Made by a program: the position numbers and the translations under genes. Below the pieces are notes generated by a model that saw only the letters and a list, made by a program, of their open reading frames with translations, ran no database searches and was not told the DNA's origin. Positions 8,542-17,700 of a stretch of DNA of 64,000 nt are shown one piece after another. Location: the NCBI GenBank assembly GCA_015521735.1, contig WANQ01000003.1, positions 62,001 through 126,000 on the forward strand. The letters are read 5' to 3'. This DNA is from Pyrodictiaceae archaeon. Its GTDB lineage: Archaea; Thermoproteota; Thermoprotei_A; Sulfolobales; WANQ01. The first letter of the stretch is position 1, and every line of letters starts with the position of its first letter.

Positions 8542-9255
8542 ATGGTACTCATGGTGGATGAAGTAGAACGATATGTAGGATTAGAAGTAAAAGACCCTTA
8601 TGGTAGAAAAATTGGTAGAATAGTTGCACTATACAGTGAAGTAGACGGCACTGTAACTGGCATTGAGCTAGAAGTAAATGAGGATACTTTCACAACAGTA
8701 AAAGCTGATAGAATAAAGATAACAGAGGATGGTGAATTACAGATAATCCCTGAATGGAAAGTAGAAGCACTAAGCCTAATTAAACAATTAGATAAGGCCA
8801 AGAGGAGAATTAAGGCATTAGACGACCTATACTCTAAGAATGAAATACCAAGACACGCCTACGAAGAATTTAGGAAAAGAGTTGAGAAAAGCCTATCAGC
8901 TCTTAAAGTAAAAGCAAGAGATGTAAAACAAATGCTAAAGAAGAGAACACACGCACTAGAAGACACTATAATACAAATAGAGAAGGCAATGACAGCCCTC
9001 AAGATGAGCTATCTAGCTGGAGAACTATCTGAGAAAGGCTATAAAGCAGCAGTTGAAGCACTAAGACAAGCTAAAGATAAAGCCGTGGAGGAGAAAGAGG
9101 ACATTAAAAAGATACTTAACAAGATAGAGAAGCTAGAACGCGAACCCGTTGAAATAAAGCTTCCCTCAACTCAGAAAACAGGAACACATGCACCTAAAGT
9201 AGAAGCACCAGAATCATCTGAAGCACCAATACTAGTCCAAGTCGTTGAAGGCTAA
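8542..9255 (+). CDS. cdvA: CdvA, crenarchaeal cell-division protein (PRC-barrel + coiled coil)
   Basis: Membrane-associated, DNA-binding scaffold that forms at mid-cell and recruits CdvB. An N-terminal PRC-barrel-like domain (VKDPYGRKIGRIVALY and following strands) is followed by a long coiled-coil segment and a C-terminal stretch (VEIKLP and onward) matching the E3B-like peptide that pairs with the winged helix of CdvB. The frame opens at a TTG at 8515, but GGTG at 8533-8536 precedes ATG 8542; ATG 8551 is a further option giving an N terminus like other CdvA proteins. With the TATA box at 8482 a leaderless TTG start cannot be excluded. First gene of cdvA-cdvB-cdvC. Confidence 0.9.
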   Translation: MVLMVDEVERYVGLEVKDPYGRKIGRIVALYSEVDGTVTGIELEVNEDTFTTVKADRIKITEDGELQIIPEWKVEALSLIKQLDKAKRRIKALDDLYSKNEIPRHAYEEFRKRVEKSLSALKVKARDVKQMLKKRTHALEDTIIQIEKAMTALKMSYLAGELSEKGYKAAVEALRQAKDKAVEEKEDIKKILNKIEKLEREPVEIKLPSTQKTGTHAPKVEAPESSEAPILVQVVEG

Positions 9256-9265
9256 GTCTTTTCTT

Positions 9266-9283
9266 AAAACAATGATTTGTTTT
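9266..9283. repeat. Inverted repeat between cdvA and cdvB
   Basis: Seven-base arms AAAACAA and TTGTTTT flank the centre TGAT. It lies just after the cdvA stop and about 56 bases before the cdvB start. It shares the ATGAT core of the dyads in front of cdvA and cdvC. It could be an operator or a processing/termination signal. Confidence 0.4.
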
Positions 9284-9338
9284 CATCTATTACTCTTAGA
9301 CCCAAAACCTATTTCAACCCAATAATCGGTGAAGAATT

Positions 9339-10232
9339 GTGGAGGTAATAGCACAGCAGGTAAGTGGGGCGAGTAGCTGGTTGAGAATACTTAGAGGATT
9401 ATTTGGAGCACGAGGACATGAACCAGGTATAGGGGATTTTAAGAAGAAACTTATTGAGGCAAAGGTTAAGCTTCAGGAAACTATAAGTAAAATAGATGAA
9501 GCATTAAATAAGCTTAAACACCGTGATGCACAATTATTTACGAGTGCGGTTAAAGCACTAGCAAGTGGTGATGAGATAAAAGCCTCAATTTATGCAGGTG
9601 AAGTAGCTGAAATAAGGAAGATAATGAAGACGCTGACAACAGTTAGATATGCAATAGAGCAGGTATCACTTAGACTTGAAACAATGGAGACAGTAGAAGA
9701 CATAGGTATATCCATTGCACCACTAATACCAGTTCTAAGAAACATAAGAGATCAACTGGTTACACTAATACCCGACGTAACCTCAAATCTTGATGAAGCA
9801 CTTCAAAGTATGCAGGAAGTAGTATCAGTTACATCAAGTATGCCTGAAAAAGTCATAATACCCCATACTACACGTGAAGCAGAAAACATACTGCAAGAAG
9901 CCAGACGATACGCAGAAAAGGAAACTAGTATCATAACTGGGTTACCTGAACTACCCTCTGTTCCACAAATGAGGAACCTAGTTGATAAAATCAATGCTAA
10001 GATTATGGAGAAGCTACGTGAAGAAGAACCTAAACAACCAGTATCAGTACCTATGATTCCACGTAGACCTTCATTTGAGGAGGTTAAGAAGGGTGTATTA
10101 GACTACATACGTAGCCATAGAGGATTCCTCGACGTAGCTGATTGCGCTAAAAAGCTAGGTGTAGAGCCAAGCACTATACGTAAAGCACTAGAAGAGTTGA
10201 TAAAGGAGGGAAAGATAAGGGTAATCAAGTAG
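9339..10232 (+). CDS. cdvB: CdvB, ESCRT-III (Snf7-like) division polymer
   Basis: Polymerises at the division site and drives membrane constriction, then is disassembled by CdvC. The 297-residue protein has the helical ESCRT-III core over about residues 30-190, a proline-rich MIM2-type motif (PVSVPMIPRRP, about 234-244) for binding the MIT domain of CdvC, and a C-terminal winged helix (about 246-297) that binds CdvA. The presence of both motifs identifies it as CdvB proper rather than the shorter CdvB paralogs. Start is GTG 9339; no ATG is available before the core. Confidence 0.93.
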   Translation: MEVIAQQVSGASSWLRILRGLFGARGHEPGIGDFKKKLIEAKVKLQETISKIDEALNKLKHRDAQLFTSAVKALASGDEIKASIYAGEVAEIRKIMKTLTTVRYAIEQVSLRLETMETVEDIGISIAPLIPVLRNIRDQLVTLIPDVTSNLDEALQSMQEVVSVTSSMPEKVIIPHTTREAENILQEARRYAEKETSIITGLPELPSVPQMRNLVDKINAKIMEKLREEEPKQPVSVPMIPRRPSFEEVKKGVLDYIRSHRGFLDVADCAKKLGVEPSTIRKALEELIKEGKIRVIK

Positions 10233-10425
10233 TAATTAAAGCATTACCTATACACATGTTTAATCCAAGCAGGTAGGCATACTCTGAATAGATAGTATGC
10301 TTAGCCTTCTCATCTAGTTAATAGTACAGCTATAGATAAACCCTGTCTTTATGTATGAATGGGCCAAACTGTTTTTAGTCCTACAACAACATGGGAGTAT
10401 CATTTATGGGGTATTCTAGCTCCAA

Positions 10426-10435
10426 TACATGATGT
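10426..10435. promoter_or_regulatory. TACATGATGT element upstream of cdvC
   Basis: The 10-mer TACATGATGT at 10426-10435 is identical to 8494-8503 in the cdvA promoter dyad and lies 18 bases before the cdvC start. A TATA-like CATTTATGG lies about 25 bases upstream of it. The 221-bp gap 10233-10453 otherwise shows no gene. Shared regulation of cdvA and cdvC is an inference. Confidence 0.4.
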
Positions 10436-10453
10436 GATGGGTGAATTATAGGC

Positions 10454-11590
10454 TTGAGCACAGCAGTATATCTTGAGGAAGCCGCTAGGCAATATGCTCT
10501 GAAGGCAGTTAAAGCTGACCAGAATGGAGAATATGAGGTAGCAGCAAAATTCTATGAAAAGGCTGCTGAGATACTAGAGAGACTTGTTAAACTATATCCT
10601 GATATACCATTCAAGGAGGCATATATTAGGATGATTAGAGAGTATAGGAGGCGTAGTAAGCACTTAAGGGAATTAGCTAAACGAAAAGTTAAGGCCGTAG
10701 CATCGGGGGATGAGGAAGAAGACATAGACTTAGATGAAATAGTGCTTGCCCAGAAACCTAGTATAACATTCAATGATATAGTTGACTTAGAAGAAGTTAA
10801 ACAAGCGATACGTGAAGCAATAGTATACCCGGTGAGGAGGCCAGACCTCTTCCCTCTAGGATGGCCTAGAGGAATACTATTGTTTGGCCCCCCTGGATGC
10901 GGGAAGACCATGATTGCAGCAGCAGTAGCTAATGAGATAGATGGAGTATTCTTCATGGTTGATGCAGCAGTAATAATGTCTAAATGGCTTGGTGAAGCAG
11001 AGAAGAACGTATCTAAGGTGTTTAAGAAAGCACGTGAAGTAGCAGTAAATGAGGGTAAGCCAGCAATAATATTCATAGACGAAGTAGATGCACTACTAGG
11101 CGTATACCAGACAGAAGTTGGAGGAGAAGTTAGAGTTAGAAACCAGTTCCTCAAGGAAATGGACGGTTTACTAGACAAGTCATTCAATTACCACGTGTAC
11201 GTTATAGGAGCTACAAATAAGCCTTGGAGACTAGATGATGCATTTATTAGGAGATTCCAGAAGAGAATCTATGTTCCACCACCAAACTTTGAAGCCCGCA
11301 TAGAATTATTCAAGTACTATACATCTAAGATAAAACTAGATGAAACAGTAGACATAGTAGAACTAGCTAGAATGACAGAGGGATACAGTGCAAGTGACAT
11401 CAAAGACATAGTGCAAGCAGCACATCTAAGAACAATACGTGAATTCTTTGAGAAAAACAATGGAATAGGAGAACCTAGACCCGTAACAATGGAGGACTTC
11501 ATGGAAGTACTAAAAGTTAGAAAACCAAGCATAGACAAATCAATGGTCGATGCATACCTTAAATGGTATGAAAGATTCAAAGCACTATAA
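10454..11590 (+). CDS. cdvC: CdvC, Vps4-like AAA ATPase of cell division
   Basis: ATPase that extracts and recycles CdvB polymers. An N-terminal MIT three-helix domain (about residues 1-75) is followed by an AAA module with Walker A GPPGCGKT (145-152), Walker B IIFIDEVD (about 205-212) and the second region of homology ending in [14 protein letters not shown] with arginine fingers. The C-terminal Vps4-type helical region completes the 378 residues. Start is TTG 10454, because an in-frame stop (TGA 10442-10444) lies four codons upstream; GGTG at 10439-10442 may serve as ribosome site. Confidence 0.95.
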   Translation: MSTAVYLEEAARQYALKAVKADQNGEYEVAAKFYEKAAEILERLVKLYPDIPFKEAYIRMIREYRRRSKHLRELAKRKVKAVASGDEEEDIDLDEIVLAQKPSITFNDIVDLEEVKQAIREAIVYPVRRPDLFPLGWPRGILLFGPPGCGKTMIAAAVANEIDGVFFMVDAAVIMSKWLGEAEKNVSKVFKKAREVAVNEGKPAIIFIDEVDALLGVYQTEVGGEVRVRNQFLKEMDGLLDKSFNYHVYVIGATNKPWRLDDAFIRRFQKRIYVPPPNFEARIELFKYYTSKIKLDETVDIVELARMTEGYSASDIKDIVQAAHLRTIREFFEKNNGIGEPRPVTMEDFMEVLKVRKPSIDKSMVDAYLKWYERFKAL

Positions 11591-11784
11591 TAGCCAAGCT
11601 AGCAACTACTTTGTACTCTACAATTGCCCTTAAAAGGTAATTCTTAGCTAATTTAACTATATAGCAGTTATAATTGTACAAGCTTTCAAGACAATGATAA
11701 GGAAACTCATTGAATAAAGCTTACAAGGGGGATATGGGGTTATAAAGATGCTTGATTACAGTTCATTTCACTTATTTGGTGAAG

Positions 11785-11846
11785 GGTCAGCTACCCCAGG
11801 GGTTACCTAACATCATCTTTCAGCTGGCATGACTTTCTTCAGCCCC
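11785..11846 (-). ncRNA. Candidate box C/D sRNA downstream of gcvPB
   Basis: On the minus strand in order: C-like box CTGAAGA (11842-11836), 12-base guide, D' box CTGA (11823-11820), spacer AAG, C' box ATGATGT (11816-11810), 19-base guide region and D box CTGA (11790-11787). GGG just before C and CCC just after D can form the terminal stem next to the kink-turn. A TATA box TATTATA (11875-11869), overlapping the gcvPB stop, lies about 26 bases upstream of the predicted 5' end. The block is GC-rich against an AT-rich background. C departs from RTGATGA by one or two bases. Targets not determined. Confidence 0.55.
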
Positions 11847-11867
11847 TGGTATAAGTTTAGGTTAAGG

Positions 11868-13403
11868 CTATAATACCTTTATTCTGCCTTCACGTCTAAG
11901 TCTTAGCACACGGTATGTTGGTGTAACGTACTTGGGATGGTTTGCTTTTACAGCATTTACTCGTTTAACGCTAGTGTTTACTGGTGCTTCTCTAAGCTTA
12001 CTTGGATTCTCCTTAGCTTGCTCTGCTATCTCTTTTAATACTCTTGCATAGTATTCTATGTTCTCCTTTGTCTCGGTATCTGTGAACTCTATCATTAATG
12101 CTTCTTCCACTATTAGTGGGAAGTATATGGTTGGAGCATAGAGTCCGTGGTCTAATAGGTTCTTTGCGACATCTTCTGCTGTAACACCATAATCTCTTGT
12201 TAGGGGTTTAGCGCTGTATACTACTTCGTGTTTTCTAGGCCTACTTGGATCATACGGTAAATCGTAGCCTTCGACGTCTTTCATTAGTGATATAAAGTAG
12301 TTGGTGTTTAGTACTGATTGCTCAGCTACTTCTCTTAGCCCTTGTGGTCCAAGGCTGAGTATGTATATGTATGCTTTAACTAATGGTATGATGTTTCCAT
12401 TAAATGCTCTAATACGGCCAATGCACCTATCACATCTATAGTCTAAGTAGTATTTTCTACCATCATATTCTATTAATGGTCTAGGTAATAGGTCTACTAG
12501 TTCGCCTTTAGCACATACGGGTCCTGCTCCAGGGCCACCACCGCCATGTGGTGTTCCAAATGTTTTATGTAGGTTTAAGTGTACTATATCGAATCCCATA
12601 TCACCTGGTCTAACTATGCCTAGTATACCGTTAAGATTAGCTCCATCATAGTATAGTAGTCCTCCTACACCATGTACTATGTCTGCTATCTCCATTATAT
12701 GTTCTTCGAATAATCCAAGGGTATTAGGGTTAGTTAACATTATGCCTGCTGTCTTATCTCCTACAACAGCTTTCAATGCCTCTAAGTCAAGGTTGCCTCG
12801 CTCATCGGTTAATAGTCTTACAACCTTAAAACCAGCCATTGCAGCACTTGCAGGATTTGTTCCGTGGGCATTATCTGGTATAAGCATCTCGTCTCTATCC
12901 TCTCCTCTTAGCTCATGGTATTTTCTTATCATGAGAGCGCCAACTAGTTCACCAGCAGCACCTGCAGGTGGTTGTAGGCTACATCTATCCATACCAGTTA
13001 TTTCTGCAAGCCATTTCTCAAGCTCATATAGTATTTCTAGGAGGCCCTGGACATCTTCATCGTCTTGGAGTGGATGTAGCATTACGAGGCGTTCATCTAG
13101 TACTAGTTCTTCGGCAATGCGTGGATTATACTTCATAGTACATGATCCTAAGGGTACAGGCCCGTGGTCTACTCCATAAGATGTTTCTGCAAGCCTAGTA
13201 TAGTGTCTTAGAACTTCTACCTCTGAGACCTCTGGCAACTCTGGAGCACTACTTCGCAGTAGGTCTTCGGGTAATACTTCACTTAACTTAACATTATTCT
13301 TGATCTCCTCTTCTAGTTCTGGTACAAGGTATCCTATACGTCCTTCTCTACCTAGCTCATATATTAATGGCTCATTCCACCTACTCTGCCTCCACTTACT
13401 CAA
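11868..13403 (-). CDS. gcvPB: Glycine dehydrogenase (decarboxylating) subunit 2
   Basis: PLP-dependent P-protein beta subunit of the glycine cleavage system, acting as a heterotetramer with subunit 1 and passing the aminomethyl group to lipoyl GcvH. The PLP lysine is K280 in HLNLHKTFGTPHGGGGPG, and DNAHGTNPASAAMAG (about 177-191) forms part of the cofactor site. At 511 residues it has the length of the split-type enzyme. It follows gcvPA with a 4-base ATGA overlap. Confidence 0.96.
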   Translation of the reverse strand: MSKWRQSRWNEPLIYELGREGRIGYLVPELEEEIKNNVKLSEVLPEDLLRSSAPELPEVSEVEVLRHYTRLAETSYGVDHGPVPLGSCTMKYNPRIAEELVLDERLVMLHPLQDDEDVQGLLEILYELEKWLAEITGMDRCSLQPPAGAAGELVGALMIRKYHELRGEDRDEMLIPDNAHGTNPASAAMAGFKVVRLLTDERGNLDLEALKAVVGDKTAGIMLTNPNTLGLFEEHIMEIADIVHGVGGLLYYDGANLNGILGIVRPGDMGFDIVHLNLHKTFGTPHGGGGPGAGPVCAKGELVDLLPRPLIEYDGRKYYLDYRCDRCIGRIRAFNGNIIPLVKAYIYILSLGPQGLREVAEQSVLNTNYFISLMKDVEGYDLPYDPSRPRKHEVVYSAKPLTRDYGVTAEDVAKNLLDHGLYAPTIYFPLIVEEALMIEFTDTETKENIEYYARVLKEIAEQAKENPSKLREAPVNTSVKRVNAVKANHPKYVTPTYRVLRLRREGRIKVL

Positions 13404-14800
13404 GGCTTATCCACCTTTTTCTCAATGTATTCTTTTATGGTATCTACAAGTAACTTGATATCACTTAGGCTATGGGCCTCGGTTACACAGAATAAAGCAC
13501 ATTCTCCAAGCCATGGATACTTATCGCCTACATAGTATCCTCCAAGTATTCCCTTAGACTTAAGGTATCTATACAAATCCCTGTAGCCTATGCTAAAGGA
13601 TACTGTAAACTCCTTGAAGTGTTTTGAGCTTAATGCTGGTGCTCTTACACCAGGTATTTCTGATAGCTTACTAGCAGTATATGCAGCCTTCAATGCTATA
13701 TGCTCAGCAAGACTCCTTATACCCTTCCTGCCAAGTAATGATAAGTATACTGCAGCAGCAATAGCCATTAATGCTTCATTGGTTGTGATATTACTTGTTG
13801 CATGCTCCCTACGTATATGTTGTTCACGTGTTTGCAGTATCATTGTAAAAGCTCTATTGCCCTCAGAGTCTTCTGTTAAGCCTATTAGTCTCCCAGGCAT
13901 TTGTCTAACCAGTTTCCTATCCCAGCGAACAGCGAAGACTCCTAGGTAGGGTCCACCATAGTTTAATCCTAGTCCTAGAGGCTGTCCTTCAGCAATAGCT
14001 ATATCGGCTCCAAGCTTTCCTGGAGGCTCTAGTATTCCTAGGCTAATGGGCTCGAAGCCTATAATGAATAAGGAATCGTAGCTGTGGGCTAGTTCACCTA
14101 TCTTCTTAATATTCTCGTCTATGAAGCCTAGGTATGATGGATATTCTACGTATACTGCAGCAGTTTTCCTATCCCTTAACTTATCCTCCAAATCAGCTAA
14201 GTCCATGAACCCTGTTTTCTCGTTAAATCCTACTTTCTCTATAGTTATCTTTTTACCATAAGTCCATGTTCTAGCAACTTCTAAGTGTTGAGGATTCATA
14301 GTACTTGGCACTAGGATTTTATTTTTACGTGTAACTCTTGAAGCCATTAGGAATGCTTCTGCTACAGCAGTACTACCATCATACATGGAGGCGTTTACGA
14401 CTTCTAGTTCAACTAGATCGGCTATGAGGCTCTGGTACTCAAATAATGCTTGTAGAAGACCTTGAGCTATTTCTGCTTGATATGGTGTATAAGCTGTAAG
14501 GAATCCTCCACGAGTAATAATCCATTTAACAGTACTCGGTACATGATGATAGCATACACCTCCGCCCATGAATGGTGGTGGATTAACATATATTCTATTC
14601 CTTGAAAGCTTCTCCTGTACTATACGTTTAACTTCTACTTCACTAAGAGGTCTACCTAACCCCACCTTAAGCTCTCTACCAAGTATTACACTACGAGGTA
14701 TGTCACGGTATAGTTCATCAACGCTTCCTACCCCTATTTTCTCCAACATCTCCTTCTTAATATTCTCAGGAGAATTAGGAAGCCATGGGTGAACTGTCAA
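13400..14800 (-). CDS. gcvPA: Glycine dehydrogenase (decarboxylating) subunit 1
   Basis: Alpha subunit of the split P-protein. The 466 residues align in character with archaeal GcvPA: FMGGGVCYHHVPS near the N terminus, ITRGGFLTAYTPYQAEIAQG, and NYGGPYLGVFA with the conserved glycine-rich turn. It lacks the PLP lysine, as expected for this subunit. The start is TTG 14800. The gene is divergent from gcvT, so the two arms of the pathway may share a control region between about 14800 and 14930. Confidence 0.95.
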   Translation of the reverse strand: MTVHPWLPNSPENIKKEMLEKIGVGSVDELYRDIPRSVILGRELKVGLGRPLSEVEVKRIVQEKLSRNRIYVNPPPFMGGGVCYHHVPSTVKWIITRGGFLTAYTPYQAEIAQGLLQALFEYQSLIADLVELEVVNASMYDGSTAVAEAFLMASRVTRKNKILVPSTMNPQHLEVARTWTYGKKITIEKVGFNEKTGFMDLADLEDKLRDRKTAAVYVEYPSYLGFIDENIKKIGELAHSYDSLFIIGFEPISLGILEPPGKLGADIAIAEGQPLGLGLNYGGPYLGVFAVRWDRKLVRQMPGRLIGLTEDSEGNRAFTMILQTREQHIRREHATSNITTNEALMAIAAAVYLSLLGRKGIRSLAEHIALKAAYTASKLSEIPGVRAPALSSKHFKEFTVSFSIGYRDLYRYLKSKGILGGYYVGDKYPWLGECALFCVTEAHSLSDIKLLVDTIKEYIEKKVDKP

Positions 14801-14931
14801 AAGATCTCAGCCCAGTAAATCTAAGATAACCCTAGGAAAATAAGGCTATGGTAATGATCACATCTAGTAGTCCTAAAAGAAAAGAGTTATCTACCTCAAA
14901 TACTAGTTTGAGCACTTGGTGTCTAGAAGTC

Positions 14932-16029
14932 TTGGCTCTTCTAAAATCTCCTCTACATAACGTCCACATTGAACTAAAAGCTAGCTTTGGCGAATTTGCT
15001 GGATGGGAAATGCCTTTAACATATGAAAGTGGAGTAAAAGAACACTTAGCTGTAAGGACAAGTGCAGGAGTCTTCGATATATCACATATGGGTAGAATTA
15101 TAGTTAAAGGAGATGAAGCATTCACGTTTCTTCAAAAACTTGTACCCAAGGATTTATCCGAAACACCACCAGGATACATGAGTGGGCCTACAGCATTCCT
15201 AAACGAGAAAGCTGGCTTTAAAGATGATGTAATGCTCTACAACTTAGGCGGTAATAAATGGCTTATAGTATGTAATGCTGTTAACAGGGAGAAGATAATT
15301 GATTGGCTAAGAAACTGGAAAGCTAAGTGGGGTATGAGTATAGAAATAATAGATGAGACGATGAATATAGCTATGCTTGCTCTACAGGGACCGAAATCAG
15401 CAGAATACATGGAGAAAGTAGGGTTAAAGCAAGTCCTAGATCTAAAAATGCTACAGTTTAAAACAGACATTGAGACAAGGTATGGCAAGCTATTCCTTGT
15501 AAGCCGTAGTGGCTGGACTGGTGAAGATGGATTCGAAATACTAGGTAAACCCGAAGTAGTTGAAAAACTCCTAAGAGAACTAGTAGAAAGGGGTGTAAAA
15601 CCTGCTGGACTTGCAGCTAGAGATACTCTTAGACTTGAAATGGGCTTCGTCCTCTACGGCCATGATATAGATGAGGATATAACACCAGTTGAAGCACGTT
15701 ACTGGGTTTGGACTCCAGGAAAGAAAGGCTACATAGGCTATGAAGCATTAATGGAGAAGCTAAGGAAAGGTGTTGATAAAATACGTGTTGGAGTAAAAAT
15801 GAAGAAGAAAGTAAAGGCTATACCACGTGAAGGAGATAGGATAGTAGTTGAAGGAGTAGAGGTGGGTAGGATAACTAGTGGAAACTACTCGCCAACAATG
15901 AAGAGAGGTATAGCTATGGGATACGTGAGTTCAAGACACGCTCTAATAGGCTTAAACATAGAAGTAGATATAAGAGGTCGCCTACACCCTGGTAAATTGT
16001 CAGATTTCCCACTATACAAGAAGGGGTGA
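14932..16029 (+). CDS. gcvT: Aminomethyltransferase (glycine cleavage T-protein)
   Basis: Transfers the methylene group from aminomethyl-lipoyl GcvH to tetrahydrofolate, releasing ammonia. Family hallmarks are FGEFAGWEMPLTY at the N terminus, VFDISHMGR, and the C-terminal barrel ending IRGRLHPGKLSDFPLYK. The frame is open to an ATG at 14848, but those extra 28 residues are low-complexity and Ser/Thr-rich, unlike GcvT. I place the start at TTG 14932 (ALLKSPLHNVH), with GGTG about 10 bases upstream; this gives about 365 residues, the family norm. Confidence 0.93.
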   Translation: MALLKSPLHNVHIELKASFGEFAGWEMPLTYESGVKEHLAVRTSAGVFDISHMGRIIVKGDEAFTFLQKLVPKDLSETPPGYMSGPTAFLNEKAGFKDDVMLYNLGGNKWLIVCNAVNREKIIDWLRNWKAKWGMSIEIIDETMNIAMLALQGPKSAEYMEKVGLKQVLDLKMLQFKTDIETRYGKLFLVSRSGWTGEDGFEILGKPEVVEKLLRELVERGVKPAGLAARDTLRLEMGFVLYGHDIDEDITPVEARYWVWTPGKKGYIGYEALMEKLRKGVDKIRVGVKMKKKVKAIPREGDRIVVEGVEVGRITSGNYSPTMKRGIAMGYVSSRHALIGLNIEVDIRGRLHPGKLSDFPLYKKG

Positions 16030-16038
16030 GTAAACTCC

Positions 16039-16455
16039 ATGTCTGAGATAAAGGTTTTAGAATACATAGTGTTAAAGGATAGAAGATATACAGAAACAGA
16101 TGAATGGGTTAAACTTGAAGGAGAAGTAGCTGTTATAGGAGTAACAGACTATGCGCAAAAGAAGCTAAAGGACATAGTAGGAGTAGTCTTTGAAGAACCC
16201 GGTAAGAAAGTTAACAAGGGCGATGTAGTAGCTGAGTTAGAGTCAATTAAGAGTCGTGGAGAGGTATATGCTCCAGTTTCAGGTGAAATAGTAGAAGTTA
16301 ATACCAGACTTGAAGAAGAACCAGATCTCGTGAACTCCGACCCCTATGGCGAGGGCTGGCTTGTAAAGATAAAACCTGATGATCCAAGCGAGGTAGAGAA
16401 GCTATTAACACCGGAGGAGTATGCTAAAAAGATAGAGGAGCGAGAGAAAAGCTAA
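16039..16455 (+). CDS. gcvH: Glycine cleavage system H protein
   Basis: Lipoyl carrier that shuttles the aminomethyl intermediate between P-, T- and L-proteins. The lipoylation site is K71 in ELESIKSRGEVYAPVSG, in the standard hairpin, and NSDPYGEGWLVKI is the conserved C-terminal part. It follows gcvT by 9 bases, so gcvT-gcvH form one unit. No dihydrolipoyl dehydrogenase or lipoate ligase lies in the window. Confidence 0.96.
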   Translation: MSEIKVLEYIVLKDRRYTETDEWVKLEGEVAVIGVTDYAQKKLKDIVGVVFEEPGKKVNKGDVVAELESIKSRGEVYAPVSGEIVEVNTRLEEEPDLVNSDPYGEGWLVKIKPDDPSEVEKLLTPEEYAKKIEEREKS

Positions 16456-16468
16456 GGTGCTCTAAGGC

Positions 16469-17251
16469 ATGTCCTATCCCTACTACTATGAGGAAGTTTT
16501 TGATGGCATAACCATATTTGAAACAAAGATAGTAGAAATACCTAAACCATCATACATGGTACTAGGCTTACCGGATGCAGGACTTGTAGGCTCTATTAGT
16601 GTTAGCCATATGGTGCGAACACTTAAAATGGAAGAGTTTGGTGGTATAGAGAGCTATCGCTTCTTCCCACCAGTAGCAGTAATACATGAAGGTAAACCTC
16701 ATGCGCCAATAAGGTTCTTTTACAAGGATAACGTAGTTGTCGTTGTACCTGAAATAGCTATACCTCCACAAGCAATATACCCGTTGAGTCTAGCAATCCT
16801 AGACTATGCTCAGAAGAGAGGCTTTGACTACATAATATCTATTACTGGAGCACCAGTTCCTAATAGAATGAACCTTGATAAACCTAGGATATACTGGCTG
16901 GCAAGTAATGATAGAGCAGCTAAACTAGTATCAGAGCTTAAGATAGACCAGTTCAAGGAGGGCTTACTGGTGGGGCCATACGCTATTATATTCAAGGAAT
17001 CTGTTAAGAGGAGAGTGAGTAATCTACTATTACTAGCTGAGACGTTTATGGAGTTCCCGGACCCGGAGGCAGCTGCAAAAGTATTAGAGGTTCTCTCAAA
17101 GGTTATTGGAGTAAAAGTTGATGTCGCAAAACTCTTAGAGGAAGCAGAGCTAATTAAGATAAAGACAAGAGAGTTAATGAAGCATACAACTCAGAGTCTT
17201 GCTAGAATGGGTAAGGGCTACGAGTACCAGATGCCTCTACTCTATGCATAA
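16469..17251 (+). CDS. PAC2-family protein (proteasome assembly chaperone-like)
   Basis: A 260-residue cytoplasmic protein with the PAC2/DUF75 pattern: YMVLGLPDAGLVGSISVSHM near the N terminus, a central Rossmann-like core with YIISITGAPVP, and GPYAIIFK. Eukaryotic relatives help assemble the proteasome alpha ring; the archaeal role is not established. It is 13 bases after gcvH and 3 bases before the Hsp20 gene, so it is probably co-transcribed with them. Confidence 0.85.
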   Translation: MSYPYYYEEVFDGITIFETKIVEIPKPSYMVLGLPDAGLVGSISVSHMVRTLKMEEFGGIESYRFFPPVAVIHEGKPHAPIRFFYKDNVVVVVPEIAIPPQAIYPLSLAILDYAQKRGFDYIISITGAPVPNRMNLDKPRIYWLASNDRAAKLVSELKIDQFKEGLLVGPYAIIFKESVKRRVSNLLLLAETFMEFPDPEAAAKVLEVLSKVIGVKVDVAKLLEEAELIKIKTRELMKHTTQSLARMGKGYEYQMPLLYA

Positions 17252-17272
17252 TGAGTGGAGGTGTTTACTGGG

Positions 17273-17689
17273 ATGAGCTTTGACGAGCTCTCAAGGCTTA
17301 GGAGAAGAATTAGGGAGCTACTAGGCGAATATGAGCCCGTACTAGATGAGTCTTGGCGTGAAGTCGCACCTATGTGGACTAGTGATGGAGTGCTTGAACC
17401 ATTGTTCTCTATCTACGAATACCCTGACCACTACGTTATAGTAGTTGACTTACCTGGTGCAGACTTCTCAACACTTAGTGTTGACGTTAAGGGTAGAAGA
17501 CTAGTAGTTAGGTGTAGGCTTAAGGAGGAAGTAGTCTTTAGTCGATGGGGTACCATTCAACGTGAAATAAGATTCCGTGAATACATGAGAGCAATAGATC
17601 TACCCCAAGACGTAGACTTGTCAAAGTTTAATGTAGAACGTAAGGGTACTATGGTAGTAATAGTTGTTGGTAGGAAACTAGAATTCTAG
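17273..17689 (+). CDS. Hsp20/alpha-crystallin family small heat-shock protein
   Basis: ATP-independent holdase. The alpha-crystallin domain runs from about EPLFSIYEYPDHYVIVVDLPG to the C terminus, with beta strands LSVDVKGRRLVVRC and IDLPQDVDLSKF. The usual A-x-x-x-N-G-V-L turn is replaced by FNVERKGTMVVIVV, and the C terminus lacks a clear I-x-I tail. The frame opens at GTG 17255, but ATG 17273 has GGAGGTG about 9 bases upstream and is preferred; this gives 138 residues. Confidence 0.85.
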   Translation: MSFDELSRLRRRIRELLGEYEPVLDESWREVAPMWTSDGVLEPLFSIYEYPDHYVIVVDLPGADFSTLSVDVKGRRLVVRCRLKEEVVFSRWGTIQREIRFREYMRAIDLPQDVDLSKFNVERKGTMVVIVVGRKLEF

Positions 17690-17700
17690 AGTTATGAAGA

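Noticed and set aside
14848-14931. N-terminal extension of gcvT from ATG 14848
   Set aside because: The 28 residues are Ser/Thr-rich and unlike GcvT, while TTG 14932 has a GGTG and matches the family N terminus.
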